DNA of 64,000 nucleotides from Setomelanomma holmii (taxonomy: Eukaryota; Ascomycota; Dothideomycetes; Pleosporales; Phaeosphaeriaceae). Each line of letters begins with the position of its first letter. The stretch's first letter is position 1. Shown piece after piece: positions 46,870 through 58,663 of the stretch. The DNA is taken from the NCBI GenBank assembly GCA_010015745.1, contig ML978179.1, positions 62,001 through 126,000 of the forward strand. The letters run 5' to 3'. The position numbers were made by a program, and so were the translations under genes. The notes beneath the pieces are model-generated. The model saw only the letters and a program-made list of their open reading frames with translations. It was not told where the DNA came from and did not search any database.

Positions 46870-49708
46870 TCATCCGAATTCAACAACACTTGAAGCAGTG
46901 ATCTTCCACTCGGGATCGAAGAAACCCATCGCCAATACACCTTCAACACCTTGACACTTTGCACTCTCCCCAAGGACGACGAAGTCTGGCTGACCCACGC
47001 CTGTCAGCATAGGGATGGTGCGCGTTGCTTGTCGCAAGCCGTCGTCATCTGCACCCCAGATCAGCAGCTCCAGTCTTTCACCGCCAGCGGGCCGCAAGAA
47101 CGCTGCGCCGCGCGCCTCACCACCATAAGTATGGGATCGGCCGCGAGGGCTGTGAACAGACACCCCCGAGGACCCGATACGGATAGGAAAGTCTGACGAG
47201 AAGTCTGGATCATTTTTTCCAACGGCGATAGTTATGATGTTTCCGGTAGCGTTGAGAACTGCAGGGGAGAAAGACGCGTGAATAGAAGCATCGGCTTGGA
47301 AGTACTGGTGCAGGTTGCGCGAAACTTGGAGAGCTAGATGTGTGGTGTTCGCAAAACCCGGATGTCGAATGATGAACGGGCCTGCTGTGCGCAAGATCGC
47401 CGTCATCGAGCCAAGCTGTCGCCCGTATCTTCTACCTACGGCGGTATCGATTTCGTGTCCCGTAGACTTCCAGGAGCTGTCGAGATCATGTGCGCGGATC
47501 CATGCGCCAGACTCCAAGCCATTCGCCACGAGGCTGACCTCTTGCCCATCTATCGAGATAGACTCTTTCCAAACGGAAGGGTCAAATTCGAGCGACGCAA
47601 CATTAGAAGTCTTGATGACGTGTCCTTTCACCTGAACTTTCCCATACTGTCCAGGATCGTGGAGGTGCAATACGCGTAGACCGCCTTTGCTACCCATATC
47701 ACCGGAGTCACCTACGACTATTGAGAACTCATCAAGCTTTCTAGGTAGCAAATCGTCATTTCGAATTTGTGAGTAGTAGAAATCTGTGAGCTTCGGGGTT
47801 GTCATGATTCCATCATACCAATGATTTTTGTCAGGAACCTCATTGTAGCTTGAGTCGGCTCCAGCCAAGTGCAGCCGCTGGGCGAGGAAGCGAGAATGGT
47901 ATGCCGGCACATTGCCATCAACCTGCCCGTGCTGCTGCTGGATTGGAATACCTTTGGCATTCGCCATGAGCATCTCGTGACGGTAGCTGTTAAGCGATGC
48001 ACTGATGACGGCTGTGCGCCTAGGATCGGTTGGCTGCCACAACTCATACGGCACATACTTTTGTATGCTTGCATAGCCAGACACCGCCGCTGCGGCGACG
48101 ATCTTGTCTGGACGGTGGGTCAGTGCATACCATGTGCCTTGCCCACCGTTGGAGTGGCCTGACACGATCCACCGATTCATGTCGACATGCGGGCCTTTCC
48201 AGTTCACAGTCTCGATCCAATCAGGAATCGCAGCGATGGCAGCTTCGACATCGGTGAAGCCCCAGTTGTGCCAATCGTCTCCAGACCAAGGGGTCACGCC
48301 AGTAGGAAACAGCACGAAGGCGCAAAGGTCAGACACCGGATCGAGGGCGGCAGTGACCATACCGTTGTCAGCCTCGAGACCAGCTCCATGGAGGGCTAAG
48401 AGAACTGGGGCCTTCGAATGCCCTGAGCGGCAAGTTGCGTTCTTTGCTGGAGGGCGCAGCATCGCGTAAGAGACCATGCCAGCAGGGTGAAGGTAGGTAA
48501 CTTTGTGAGGATCGTAGACGGACCGATGAGTAAGCTGTTGCGATACTTGAATTGTCGAGGAATGTGAGCTGTTGATATTCCTATAGGTAACGTTATATTT
48601 TACAGCCGATGCGTTGTGACTAGGTAAGGTGATCATGAAAGCGACCGGCCTGGTCTGACCTGCGACAAGGAGAACTCGTGTTTTGTTTCCCTCAGCACAA
48701 GAGTGGGTAGCCTGATCGTCAATTAGCTTGATTATCTCATTCCCGACGAGGAACTGGTAGGTCTTGTCTAGGACGGTCATGGAGGCTCACATTTGAAGCT
48801 TCAATGGCAACAATCTCGACATCGTGCTCACCACTATTCCTTAGGAATACTGATGCGTTTGAAGACGCTAGCTTCCCATCAACCACGTCGGATAGGAGTA
48901 TACCAGGCTTCGCAAGCTCCAGTGCGCCGTTCGCCTGCTGCACATCCACCACAACGTCGATGGTCGGCTCCAGGATGCCACCGAAAGCGCGCACATCCCT
49001 GACAAGCCGAAGATCTATCTTGTGAGGACCAGGTTTGAGATGTAAAACAAGAGGAGCCTTTCTGAACGAGTAATAGTCGCCTCCAAAGTAATGGACATCA
49101 TCGACCCAGTACTCCAGGATCGCATCGGTGTGGAGAATGACATGCTGGGTCTCGTTGCCGCTCACAACGAGCTCTCCTCGGGCCCATGCCTGGTACTGGA
49201 CGGCAGCCCATCCATATATGTCTTTCAAAAAGTTCCAATCAACATTGGAGTAGCCCACGCTTAAGGATGCATTCGCTGATGTCGGGCTAGCCGATACTTG
49301 CACAGCCTCGGTGATGTTCCATTTGGCAGTTCCGTTGGTAGGCAGTGAGCTCCGAAATGTTGCTTTCGGATCATAGGAGAGATTTGTGAACCCACCGAGA
49401 TACTCCAGTGGATCGGCTCCCCACGTAGCTTCTTTCGAACTCGTCAGTCACACCGGCTTCCAGGCGATCCAGTGGTCCTGGGTAAAGCCAGTTACGCTTT
49501 TCATTTGCAACGACATACCTCTAGTACCAGTTTGAAAAGGCCCAAGTACTTGCCATGTGTTATTGAAAGAGAACAAGCCTGATTGACGCGGTTTGTGTAC
49601 TAGTGGGGCCATGAGGGGCCCGTATTGAGCGGTGGCCTTGCACAGCTGCAGGAACAGGCAAAAGCAAAGTAGAAGCCGCAGCCAGGATACGTTCAGGAGA
49701 CTGAGCAT
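46870..49708 (-). CDS. secreted alpha/beta-hydrolase (esterase/peptidase-like)
   Basis: Exons 49708-49519, 49431-48791 and 48711-46870 (minus) give 890 aa. A hydrophobic signal peptide (LRLLLCFCLFLQL) is followed by an N-terminal beta-rich domain (NNTWQVLGPFQTGTREATWG; ILEYWVDDVHYFGGDYYSFR). The alpha/beta-hydrolase core has APVLLALHGAGLEADNG, the nucleophile elbow WIVSGHSNGGQGTWY (GxSxG), an acidic candidate in QQQHGQVDGNVP and the His candidate in PDKNHWYDGI. The C-terminal half is again beta-rich with N-glycosylation sites. It resembles large secreted fungal esterase/S9-like proteins; the substrate is unknown. The first intron (87 nt) is clear. For the second, three AGs give in-frame products; 48712 is preferred because a GCTAAT branch site precedes it. 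Confidence 0.82.
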
Positions 49709-50150
49709 TTTAAAGCCGCCTCGCCTTGAAGCTATATTGCAACAAGACGCGAGAAGGAATTGTAGTTAGCTTTCCTGGCAGCATTACCAAGCAAGCATTG
49801 CCGTTAATGGCAGGTCCGGCCTTTCGGTGCAATGACGCTTGTTGGAGAAACAGAGCATCTGGTTGGTAGCTTCGACCACGCGTCTCAATGCGGATCGCCG
49901 CTAATTGCTGGTATCATGTGAACCTTCAATCCACCACGACGTGTCGCCGTTGGAAGACCGCAGTATCTACGAGCACCTCGGGTATTGTTGTTCACGCGCT
50001 GTGTCTGTGATCAAGTTGCGCGCACCAGGGAGCGCTAGAGTAGAAGACACAGGGCCACCTCGACCATCTTAGACATCGCACCCTTTCTTGCCCCATGGCG
50101 TAACCAGCAGCCCTCGAGTCCTCCCCACAAACACCCAAATCGCAGTCGCG
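49709..50150. promoter_or_regulatory. divergent promoter region
   Basis: 442 bp between the divergent esterase-like and Sly41-like genes, presumably holding both promoters. No distinct element was identified. Confidence 0.4.
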
Positions 50151-51844
50151 ATGGCGCCAAACTCAGATCGCGACTCGAGTCCGCAGGCGACCTTCAAGTT
50201 CCCCGCCTTTCAGCCCGACCTCATGCCCATGCCCGAGGAAGACTTCCCTTTCAGCTCCTCGCGATCTGCCAGCCCCTCGCATACCACGCAGACGAACGGC
50301 CACGCGGTACCTGCGGATCGATGGCAGCCGCGAAAGGAAGCGAGGTTTGGATATGCGAATGGCGCGGCGCAGGGCTCGACGACAAGACATGGCAGGCAAA
50401 AGAGCTTGAGTGAGGCCATTAGGACAATACGGACAAGGAAGGGTAGCGTTAGCCAGAATGCACATGAAATTGCGGATGCGCTCAAGGCGCCGCTATCCCC
50501 AAAGCTCATAGTAGGTTTGATGCTAGTAGGAGGAAATGCCGTCAAGGTTGCTAATACGGGTAGATGCTCTGCGGTGTCTGGTACTTGACGTCCATCTTCA
50601 CCAACATGTCCTCGAAAGCCATCCTTACCGCGCTGCCCCAACCAATCACGCTCACGACCGTTCAGTTCGCCTTCGTGTCGGGCTGGTGTCTGCTCCTGGC
50701 TGCATTCGCTCGCCGGTTCCCCCGCATGAAGCAAACAATGCCATTTCTGAAATACGGAATACGACCGCCGTCGAGAGAGCTCATACTGGCTACACTACCT
50801 CTGACCTGCTTCCAGATTGGAGGACACATTTTGAGTGCGGATGCGACATCTAGAATACCGGTGTCGCTGGTCCACACAATCAAGGGACTGTCCCCACTGC
50901 TCACAGTGGCGGCATACAGCATATTCCTAAACACTCGGTACTCAATACCAACATACCTGTCCCTAATACCATTGACAGTCGGCGTCATCCTAGCATGCTC
51001 CGCAGACTTCAACGCCAACTTCATCGGCCTCCTCTCCGCCTTCGCCAGCGCAATCCTCTTCGTCGTGCAAAACATCGTCTCCAAGCAAATCTTCAACGAC
51101 GCCGCCGCCGCCGAAAAGGACGGCTTACCTCTGTCCCGCGTCACCAAACCAGACAAATTAAACCTGCTCTGCTACTCCTCCGGCCTAGCCTTCCTCTTCA
51201 CACTGCCCCTCTGGCTTTGGTCCGAAGGCTTCACGCTCCTCGGCGACTTCCTGCACGACGCTTCAATCGAGCTTTCTGACCGCCCCGAGGCATTCGACCA
51301 CGGCCGCTTACTTCTCGAATTCCTGTTCAACGGAACTTTCCACTTTGGCCAGAACATCGTCGCATTCGTACTGCTCTCCATGGTCTCGCCCGTCACGTAC
51401 TCGGTCGCCAGCCTGATCAAGCGCGTCTTCGTCATCGTCTTTGCAGTCGTGTGGTTCGGGAAACCAATCAGCAGCGTCCAAGCATTCGGCTTACTCCTCA
51501 CGTTCATCGGCCTGTACTTATACGATCGCACGTCCGACGCAGCAAAGGTCGACAAGCGCGTGAAAGCTATGCAGTCCAAAGCGCACGGGGCGTTGTTGCC
51601 GCTGGCGACGGACGTCAAGTCTCGCGCAGGCTTCACGGCGAGTCCGGCGAGTATGTCTGCTGGCATGGGCGGGTATCCGATTGCGAGTATAGCGGAGGCG
51701 AGAGATGAGAAGAGGGATGACGATGCTGGGTTTAGGAGACATGATGCTGGACATGGACACAGTTATTTGCCGCCTGGGACAAAGGCGGAGGAAACGTGGC
51801 GGCCGCATGAAATGAATGGGAGAACGAGTATTGGCGTGTTATGA
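50151..51844 (+). CDS. Sly41-like triose-phosphate-transporter-family membrane protein
   Basis: Exons 50151-50510 and 50564-51844 give 546 aa. It belongs to the drug/metabolite transporter superfamily, TPT branch. The best match in my memory is yeast Sly41, an ER/Golgi protein found as a suppressor of Ypt1 loss. About 120 polar residues precede the first helix (MLCGVWYLTSIFTNMSSKAI). Family motifs include PQPITLTTVQF, VSLVHTIKGLSPLLTVAAYS, SAFASAILFVVQNIVSKQIF, and the final repeat SPVTYSVASLIKRVFVIVFA, followed by IGLYLYDR. About ten membrane helices are visible. The tail is polar, His/Asp-rich and disordered. The start at 50151 (CGCGATGGCG) is the first ATG of this frame. The 53-nt intron joins the soluble N-terminus to the membrane part. 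Confidence 0.85.
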
Positions 51845-52327
51845 TGAATATATGCGAATAGAATAGATGTTGTTATGTTCTTATCATTCTTGTATACCTA
51901 TATTTATACTTCACATTCACGACTTGATAGATATAGACGAACATGTAGCTCAGTGGACACTGCACATGAATAGACATGAAGCTATCATTGATTCAAATCA
52001 TACAAGCTCGCATGATCACATTACCGCTACCAAGATGACAAAGGAGGAAAAGGGTAGACCCCGGCATGCAAAGAAAGCAACATACAGAGCCCGAAGCTGG
52101 CTCGTTCCTTAGCTCAGCCAGACCCCAGCGCCTGTATATCGAAGCAAGGACATGAAGCAGACGGTTGCAAAGGAGGGTTTAAAGACCCAAGACTGGACTT
52201 CCTGGACGCCTTGATCATTCGCATGACTCGTATAGCCCGTTCCCCGGCGAGAGCATAGGCATGGTCGCCTTCTGCGTCCGTACCAAGCTTGTTCCACGTC
52301 TATTTGTGCATGTGTATTGGGTGTCGC
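51845..52327. other. convergent intergenic region
   Basis: 483 bp between convergent 3' ends of the Sly41-like and rab11 genes. Nothing recognisable. Confidence 0.4.
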
Positions 52328-53322
52328 TTAGCAGCATCCGTTCTTCTTCTGCCCCTCGTCTGCCGATTTGCTGATCTCAAGGACCTTGCGCTCGCCGCCG
52401 AGGACGTTTTGGCTGCCTTCGCCTTGGTCGAGTGCTTTGCTTGAGACAATGCGGTAGATCTCTGGAATTGGTGTCAGCAGGCTTTCATGGCGCGGGGAGA
52501 GACGGTGCGCGCGAAAGTGGCGGTGTAGGCGCGTGTCCACTTAAGAGCGTGCGTTGCCACGACATGTTGCATGTGAAATGCAGCCCGCCTAGTACAACGT
52601 GTCTGAATCTTGAGTACGTACCTGTGAGGATGTTCTGGAAGGCAAGCTCGACGTTGCTGGCGTCCAAGGCAGACGTTTCAATAAAGGAAAGGTTGTTCTC
52701 GCCTGTGAGGCGGATAAGTTAGCTATTGCTCGTACACCGATGCAATAGCTGCGATAGCTGTTGCATCAATCCGGGATACGTACTTGCAAACTGCTTTGCC
52801 TCCTCTGTTGGCACTGCCCGCAGATGCCTCAAATCGCTCTTGTTACCGACCAGCATGATGACAATATTGGAGTCAGCGTGGTCGCGCAGCTCCTTTAGCC
52901 ATCTTGTGACGTTCTCATATGTCTGGTGCTTGCTGATGTCGTAGACAAGCAGTGCTCCTACAGCGCCGCGGTAGTATGCGGAGGTGATGGCGCGGTACCG
53001 CTCTTGCCCCGCGGTGTCCCAGATCTGCGCCTTGATGGTCTTCGCGTCGACCTGGATCGATCGGGTGGCAAACTCGACGCCGATGGTCGACTTGGAGTCG
53101 AGGTTGAACTCGTTGCGGGTGAAACGACTCAACAGGTTGGATTTACCGACGCCAGAGTCTCCGATGAGGACCACTGCGGGGTGTCAGTACAGAACCAGGT
53201 GGAGTATGTACAGTGTGTTGTAGCATGTACCCTTGAAGAGGAACTATGCGCAAAGAGTCAGTATAAGGGACAGGTACACATGTGTCGCACGCGGGACTCA
53301 CGTCATATTCGTCGTTCGCCAT
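52328..53322 (-). CDS. rab11: Rab11/Ypt31-type small GTPase
   Basis: Exons 53322-53302, 53243-53231, 53173-52784, 52702-52622 and 52461-52328 (minus) give 212 aa. Rab11/Ypt31 directs trans-Golgi and recycling-endosome traffic to the cell surface. The N-terminus MANDEYDFLFKVVLIGDSG is built from three exons, the second only 13 nt. GTPase motifs are GDSGVGKSN, switch I STIGVEFATR, WDTAGQERYRAITSAYYRGA, LVGNKSDLRHLR and ETSALDASN. The C-terminus ends KKNGCC, a double-Cys geranylgeranylation site. All five exons join in phase and the length is that of the family. The subfamily is judged from the N-terminal MANDEYD-FLFK and the switch I/II sequences. Confidence 0.95.
53231..53243 (-). other. 13-nt micro-exon of rab11
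   Basis: TTCCTCTTCAAGG encodes FLFK plus one base of Val. It is flanked by introns of 58 nt (53301-53244, GTGAGT..ATAG) and 57 nt (53230-53174, GTACAT..GCAG). The residues FLFK are invariant in Rab11, so the exon is required. Confidence 0.85.
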
Positions 53323-53771
53323 GGTTGGGAGTAGGCGGGGAAAGGGTTGCGCAGTAAGAGGTAGAGTCTGTGTATGGGGTAGAGCCGAGTCGCTAAAGTA
53401 TGGGACAACAAGCACTGTGGTAATAGGCGGAGGCTCGTGGGATCTCTTGCTGTGGGTGGAAGTGTGGTTTGGCTGCCTCGAGTGCTGTCCACCGCACCTC
53501 CCCGACAAAGCACATGTATCGCCAAGGCGCTAGCCACCTTGACCCTCACCTTCCCGCTCGTTTGCGCCTCCGCACTTCACAACGTACGCAATCACATTCA
53601 GGTTGAACATAACGCGGAGAACGATTACATCTAGTATTAGCTGTCATTCAGCTCTGCATAAGATAAACGCATTTCGAAGAGGCTGCGAGCCAGACAAGGT
53701 GCACGGCATGCGTCTAGTCAATCAGCGACGATTCCTGAGAGTGCTCTACTTGGCTTGACACTTCTGACAGC
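53323..53771. promoter_or_regulatory. divergent promoter region rab11 / chromodomain gene
   Basis: 449 bp between head-to-head genes. It must hold both promoters; no clear TATA box. Confidence 0.4.
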
Positions 53772-56700
53772 ATGGCGAAGCTAGATATCGACTATGACAC
53801 AGACACTATCTCGCTCGCTTCGACTGTGCAAAGTGAGCAAGGAGAGGATAAAGTCTATGATATCGAGGCCCTCTGGTCAGAAGGTTGGGGTGAGGATGAT
53901 GAAGGCGAGAGAGTGAAGAAGTACCTGGTTCAGTGGCTCGGCTATCCAGCGCACAGGTAAGAGATAGTCTTTGTTGGAACTTGATCGATCTTCTAATCAG
54001 GGAGTAGATGTAAGACCAAAAGACAACATAAAAGCAACTCCAATCGCGCAGCTCTGTGAACAGAGGCGACAATCATGGATACTGACTTACATAGGTACTT
54101 GGGAACCAGAAGACCACCTGATCGAGACAGGTCTTCTCGAAGAATGGGATGACAATAAGGCGCGCATGGGCGAACTCAAGTTCAAACAGTATTGCAAAAA
54201 GAATGAGGCTGTCTTCAATCTGGCGAGAAAAAAAGAGGAGGCTGCTCACGAACTGCGACAAGAGGAGCGCGCCAGGAAACGAGTTAAGCTGAAGAAGCGC
54301 AAAAGATCGCGCGTCACTGCAGAAGATAGTGAGGATGATGGCGTTCCTCTCATGCAGCGAGGCAAAGAAAAGGCGCAGCCTCAGACACCGGCCGTTCGCT
54401 CAAGTCAGCAAGACTACTATGACCTTTTTGTAGGAAGCCAGGACCAGAACCCTCTGGGTCCACCTCCTGCTCTCGAACAGAATGCCAGTTCGCTATTCTA
54501 CAACCCAGGACCGGTGGTTCGCAAGGCACCTATAGCGCAATCATCGACGGAAGAGGATGAATCTTCTTCTGGTGGCACCACTGATGATTCTTTGATGGGC
54601 GAATTGAAGGCGAAAGCGACTAAGAAGGTTCGCAACAAGAAGACACCACATTCGGAAGCCAGTAAAATGCCAGGACTCGGCAACTCCATCCTATCACCGG
54701 AAAGCCCACGCAAGATGCCTTCTACTGCAATCGTCTCAAACGTCTCGGAAGCGGCCGAGCCAAGAGCGCAGAAAGGAAATCGACCGCCAGCTCTGACGAG
54801 GACGCAGACAACTCCTGCTGTTTCGAGTGCCAAGGCAAAAATAAGTAGCACACAACAGACAAGACGTCCTAGCGCGCCAGTAACCCAAGCTCCTCCAACC
54901 TCAAATCCCAACAGCGCTGCTTCTGGAAGTAAATCCCTGTCTAAGACTCCGGTAAGGACACCTTCAACCGCGAGTACTTCGAAGGCAGGGGCCGTGCAGG
55001 CTGCTCAGAGTAATGTCAAACCAACTGCTTCGAAGGCTATAACAAAGACTGGAACTGGCTCAATATCTGCAATCCGAATGACCAACAAACCAAAACCTCC
55101 AGAGCGGAAGTGGCAAAACAGCGATAAATTGTATGGAAAATTGAAATCTTTGCATCGAGCCGACATCATATCTCGAATGGAGGGCACGCCTGATCCCTCT
55201 GTTCTCGAGTTTGTCGGTGCCGTACCTCCAAACCTTCCCGAGCCGAGAGCTACGAACCCTGCCGATAATCCCTATGGGCGCCGAGAGGCAGGTACTCGCC
55301 GCGTGCGGGAGGCTGATGTCGAAGAGTGTCCACAAGAGACCGCTTTGAGTGCGGCTGACTCTGCGCGAGACTGGGAGGCCGACAAAATACCACTCGTTTG
55401 TCCTTCGTGGAGATTAAGTAATAATTGTCCATACAAGGCCGAAAAGTGCAATTTCCTGCATCGAAATCAGGACAAGCATGGCCGCGACTTACCAGTTGGT
55501 GATGTGAGCGGTTGGCTACCACCAAAGTACCGTAAGCCACCACTCACATGTCCTTACTGGCTTATGGAGAAATTCGGCTGCAAGAAGCCGGATGCCGAGT
55601 GCAATTACGCACATAAAAACACTGGCTGGATGCCGAAGGATCCTCAGAATAAGGATGTACCGCTACAGATCGATCCCAACGTCATTCCTGTCACCGAGCA
55701 GCTCACGAGTCTTGCGCACAAGGCACCTGAGAGGCTGAGTGCAAACAAGCTCTCAAGACCTCGAGACACGGATATGTATGTGCTTCCAAAGCTTCGCAAA
55801 CCGCCGTTGACATGCCCTTATTGGCTCTACATGGATAGGGGCTGCACCAAGACAGACGATGAATGCAAATACTCCCACAGAAATACCGGTTGGGTCCCTC
55901 AGGATGAGCAACACAAAGACTTGCCTGTGCAGATAGATCCTAATCTGCGCCCAAAGTGCGAGGCTAAGATGACTCAGCAGGGACAGTTCAGAGTAGTCTC
56001 GGCTCAAGAAAAGAGAAGACTGAAACCTTCGGATCTTACTTGTTGGTATTGGACACAAGGTAAGTGCAAGAATACGGCTGATACCTGTGCTTTCCAACAT
56101 CACGATACCGGCCTTGTTGCCGATCCACCACCTTCTGAGCTCACATGTCGGCTTTGGTTGGAAGACAGATGCTCCCGAACAGCAGAGGAATGCAGATTTC
56201 AGCATCACCATACGGGCATTATTTCGGGGCAACCATCCATTCAACTACGTTTGCCGGTCATGGCTGCTGGCGTACCAGAGGCAGATCGCGACTCAATGTC
56301 GGTCACCCGACCGCACGCCAGAAATTCCCCAATCAGCCATTTTGAGCCGCCGCAATTGCACGATCAAGATAACACATCTGCTGTCAGCCCAGCCGATGCT
56401 GAACCAGACCTGCCTCCTCGATCACCTCACCCCACTTCCATACCGATCGTTCGGGCGCATGAACCACCATCTGACGTACCAGTGGAACTACCTCCTCCAA
56501 GCTTGTCATGTGCTCAGGCCAAGCTAAACATCGAGCGAGCGCTCAAAGTCGACTTCGAGGACATGTTTGAGTGGGGCTCAGACGAGGATGGAACTATTAT
56601 GGTAGACCGCAGGGCACTCCTGCTTTACCATCCTGAAGACCACGCAGAAGAGCTCGAGCTCATCACACGTTGGCTGTTGATGCATCATGTCGAAGTAAGC

Positions 56701-57767
56701 AACGCTTGGTCTACAGGTTGCTGGGAATATTTCCGACAGCATATTGGTAAAGGCGGATCAGCTGTTGTGATTGTAAGTATGTCGCCCACTGGACAAGCTC
56801 AATAGACTGACAGCACCAGACCCATCCTGACTTTGAGTTCTTCACCGAGCTCCCAGGCTTCGGTCGACTGCTTCAGAAGCAAGTTCGACTTTGGTCACTG
56901 GGTGTGCAAGAAGGCATAGGATATGATCCTACTCTATCAAGCTCTACTTCTGAAGTACAACAACACTGTATAGAGATCTTTCCTGTCGGAGGTTTCATTT
57001 ATATCACAGACGACTGTTTCGAAAAGAAGCCGCAGCTGGCTTTGGAGATCTTCAAGCTGTTCTTTGCGAGGATCGATAAATTGCGACAATTTGCGGGACC
57101 TGTCTCTCCATGGCAAGAGGTTGACGACGCGTGTCTCCTGTGGCGCCTCTGCGTGCGTCCTGAGTTGATGGAATATCTTTTCCAAAGGTGTGAGGCTCAA
57201 GCAGCACAGCTCGACGCCGGCGACGCTGACGTCACAGCCGCAGCTGAGCTGTACACACTTCTCAGCGACACCAAGTACATCGAGCAAGACTCCCCGACCC
57301 AGCCGCTGAGCGCCATATCCGACAAGTTTCCGGTCATGTCTGAGAGGCGTGTCATTGCTGAAGAGCAGCCTCTTGACTATTTCAACACTGTTGAACGCAG
57401 CCAGGGAGAAGCTAACTTGCGCATGATCCAACACTACGCTGGTCTGCAAGTTGATATGCGACGCGACTATCGACATCTCTACGTTGTGCATACCGAGCCC
57501 TTCGCACCTTGTGCGAGAAGCTGGAAGCAGGAGATCCAGAGTATTGGGGACGTCGTTTCGCTGGAACAGTGCATCAAAGAGCTGGCGAGAGATGGTCTCA
57601 CTGATAGCGAGGGGCAGTTGTTCGACTTCCACGAGAGGCACATGCCTAAGCTGGACAACAAGCCGGTACTGGTGATTCCAAAGGAGCAAGAGGTCCTAAA
57701 TCAAAATGGTCAAGGGAAGGACAGCCAGATGTCGCTCGAGGAAGGAGAAATTCGCGCGACGCAGTGA
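53772..57767 (+). CDS. chromodomain protein with five CCCH zinc fingers
   Basis: Proposed exons 53772-53956, 54008-54009 (2 nt), 54095-56772 and 56820-57767 give 1270 aa. The chromodomain (about 28-85) reads VYDIEALW...KKYLVQWLGYPAHR, then CTWEPEDHLIETGLLEEWDD. Aromatic-cage candidates are the Tyr of VYDIE and the two Trp. A basic helix and a 350-residue disordered region follow. Five CCCH fingers lie at about 495-516, 545-568, 633-656, 710-730 and 745-766 (for example CPYWLMEKFGCKKPDAECNYAH and CWYWTQGKCKNTADTCAFQH). The C-terminal 400 residues form a predicted globular domain (ALLLYHPEDHAEELELITRW; GGFIYITDDCFEKKPQLALE). I infer a nuclear reader of methylated histone that also touches RNA, in concept like the heterochromatin factor Chp1, but no orthologue is assigned. 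Confidence 0.8.
53957..54094 (+). other. two adjacent introns around a 2-nt (or 5-nt) micro-exon
   Basis: Intron A 53957-54007 (GTAAGA...TTCTAATC...GTAG), exon AT, then intron B 54010-54094 (GTAAGA...CTTACATAG). This is the reading that links PAHR to CTWEPE in the right frame. Using the earlier acceptor GGGAG would give a 5-nt exon and two extra residues (SR). Direct splicing of 53956 to 54095 breaks the frame. Confidence 0.5.
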
Positions 57768-58663
57768 CGTATGGAGAAGACGAGAGAGTTACTCTTCAGC
57801 GAGTGTCGTGACGCACATCGAAGTGGTGCAGAGAATCTGAGATGCAGTAAGAGCGACGACGGTGAAGTATCGGTGGCCATGTTTCCACTCAGGACTGTCA
57901 TGGTTTGCATTGGCGTTTGGAGCGTTTGACAGCATGATACCCAGCATGTGGCGACGACAATCGCGATAGCATCCCCCAAACTCACTCAAAGATCGTGAAA
58001 TCATAGTCACAACATTACCAACAACATGAAGATACCCCTTTCAGCCACCAGAAATTTGGCCGCAAAAGATACGAATGCCCGTTCCGACGTTCGCCCGTCC
58101 GCACGGCATGCGAACCCGAACCACACGATGACGCACAAGGCTGATCGGTGACATCCGAAAGTGACAAAACGTGCCGCGTGGGCTTGCCCTTGTGCATCGA
58201 TAACGCACCAGTCCATTCATCTCACGCCGTTATCACTCAAGATACCCAAGCATTCAGATAAGCTGAGCTTGATCGTCCAACCATGTTCGACTTGAGGTTG
58301 CATTTTGGACGCTTTGGCTGCTTTCAAGGGCAGGAAGGATCGTCCCCGAGGCCTTAGCTTGAAAGCTTGGATCTGGACGCAGCTGGGACCGTTCCCCGCA
58401 GCTTGGGATTGCGCGCCGCGCTTGTGGGCATTTTGACACGCGACTTGGTGTTAGTATCAGCGCCGGCGGAGGTGGACGTGGATCTGGGCCTAGTACATCA
58501 TGAGAGGGTTGTGCCTTGTCTTCGCACGATCCATTCCGTCTTCTTGACTTCCATCGTCCCTTATTGTGTTGACGTTCGCTCGATATATCGCAGCGCACAG
58601 TGCGCACGCCGTTGCATCGCAGCAACATTCATCACAAAGGATTGAAAAGATTGAAAAGACAAG
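57768..58663. other. intergenic region chromodomain gene / permease
   Basis: About 900 bp with no recognisable gene. The last part is the permease promoter and leader, with a TATATCG string near 58583 of uncertain meaning. Confidence 0.4.
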
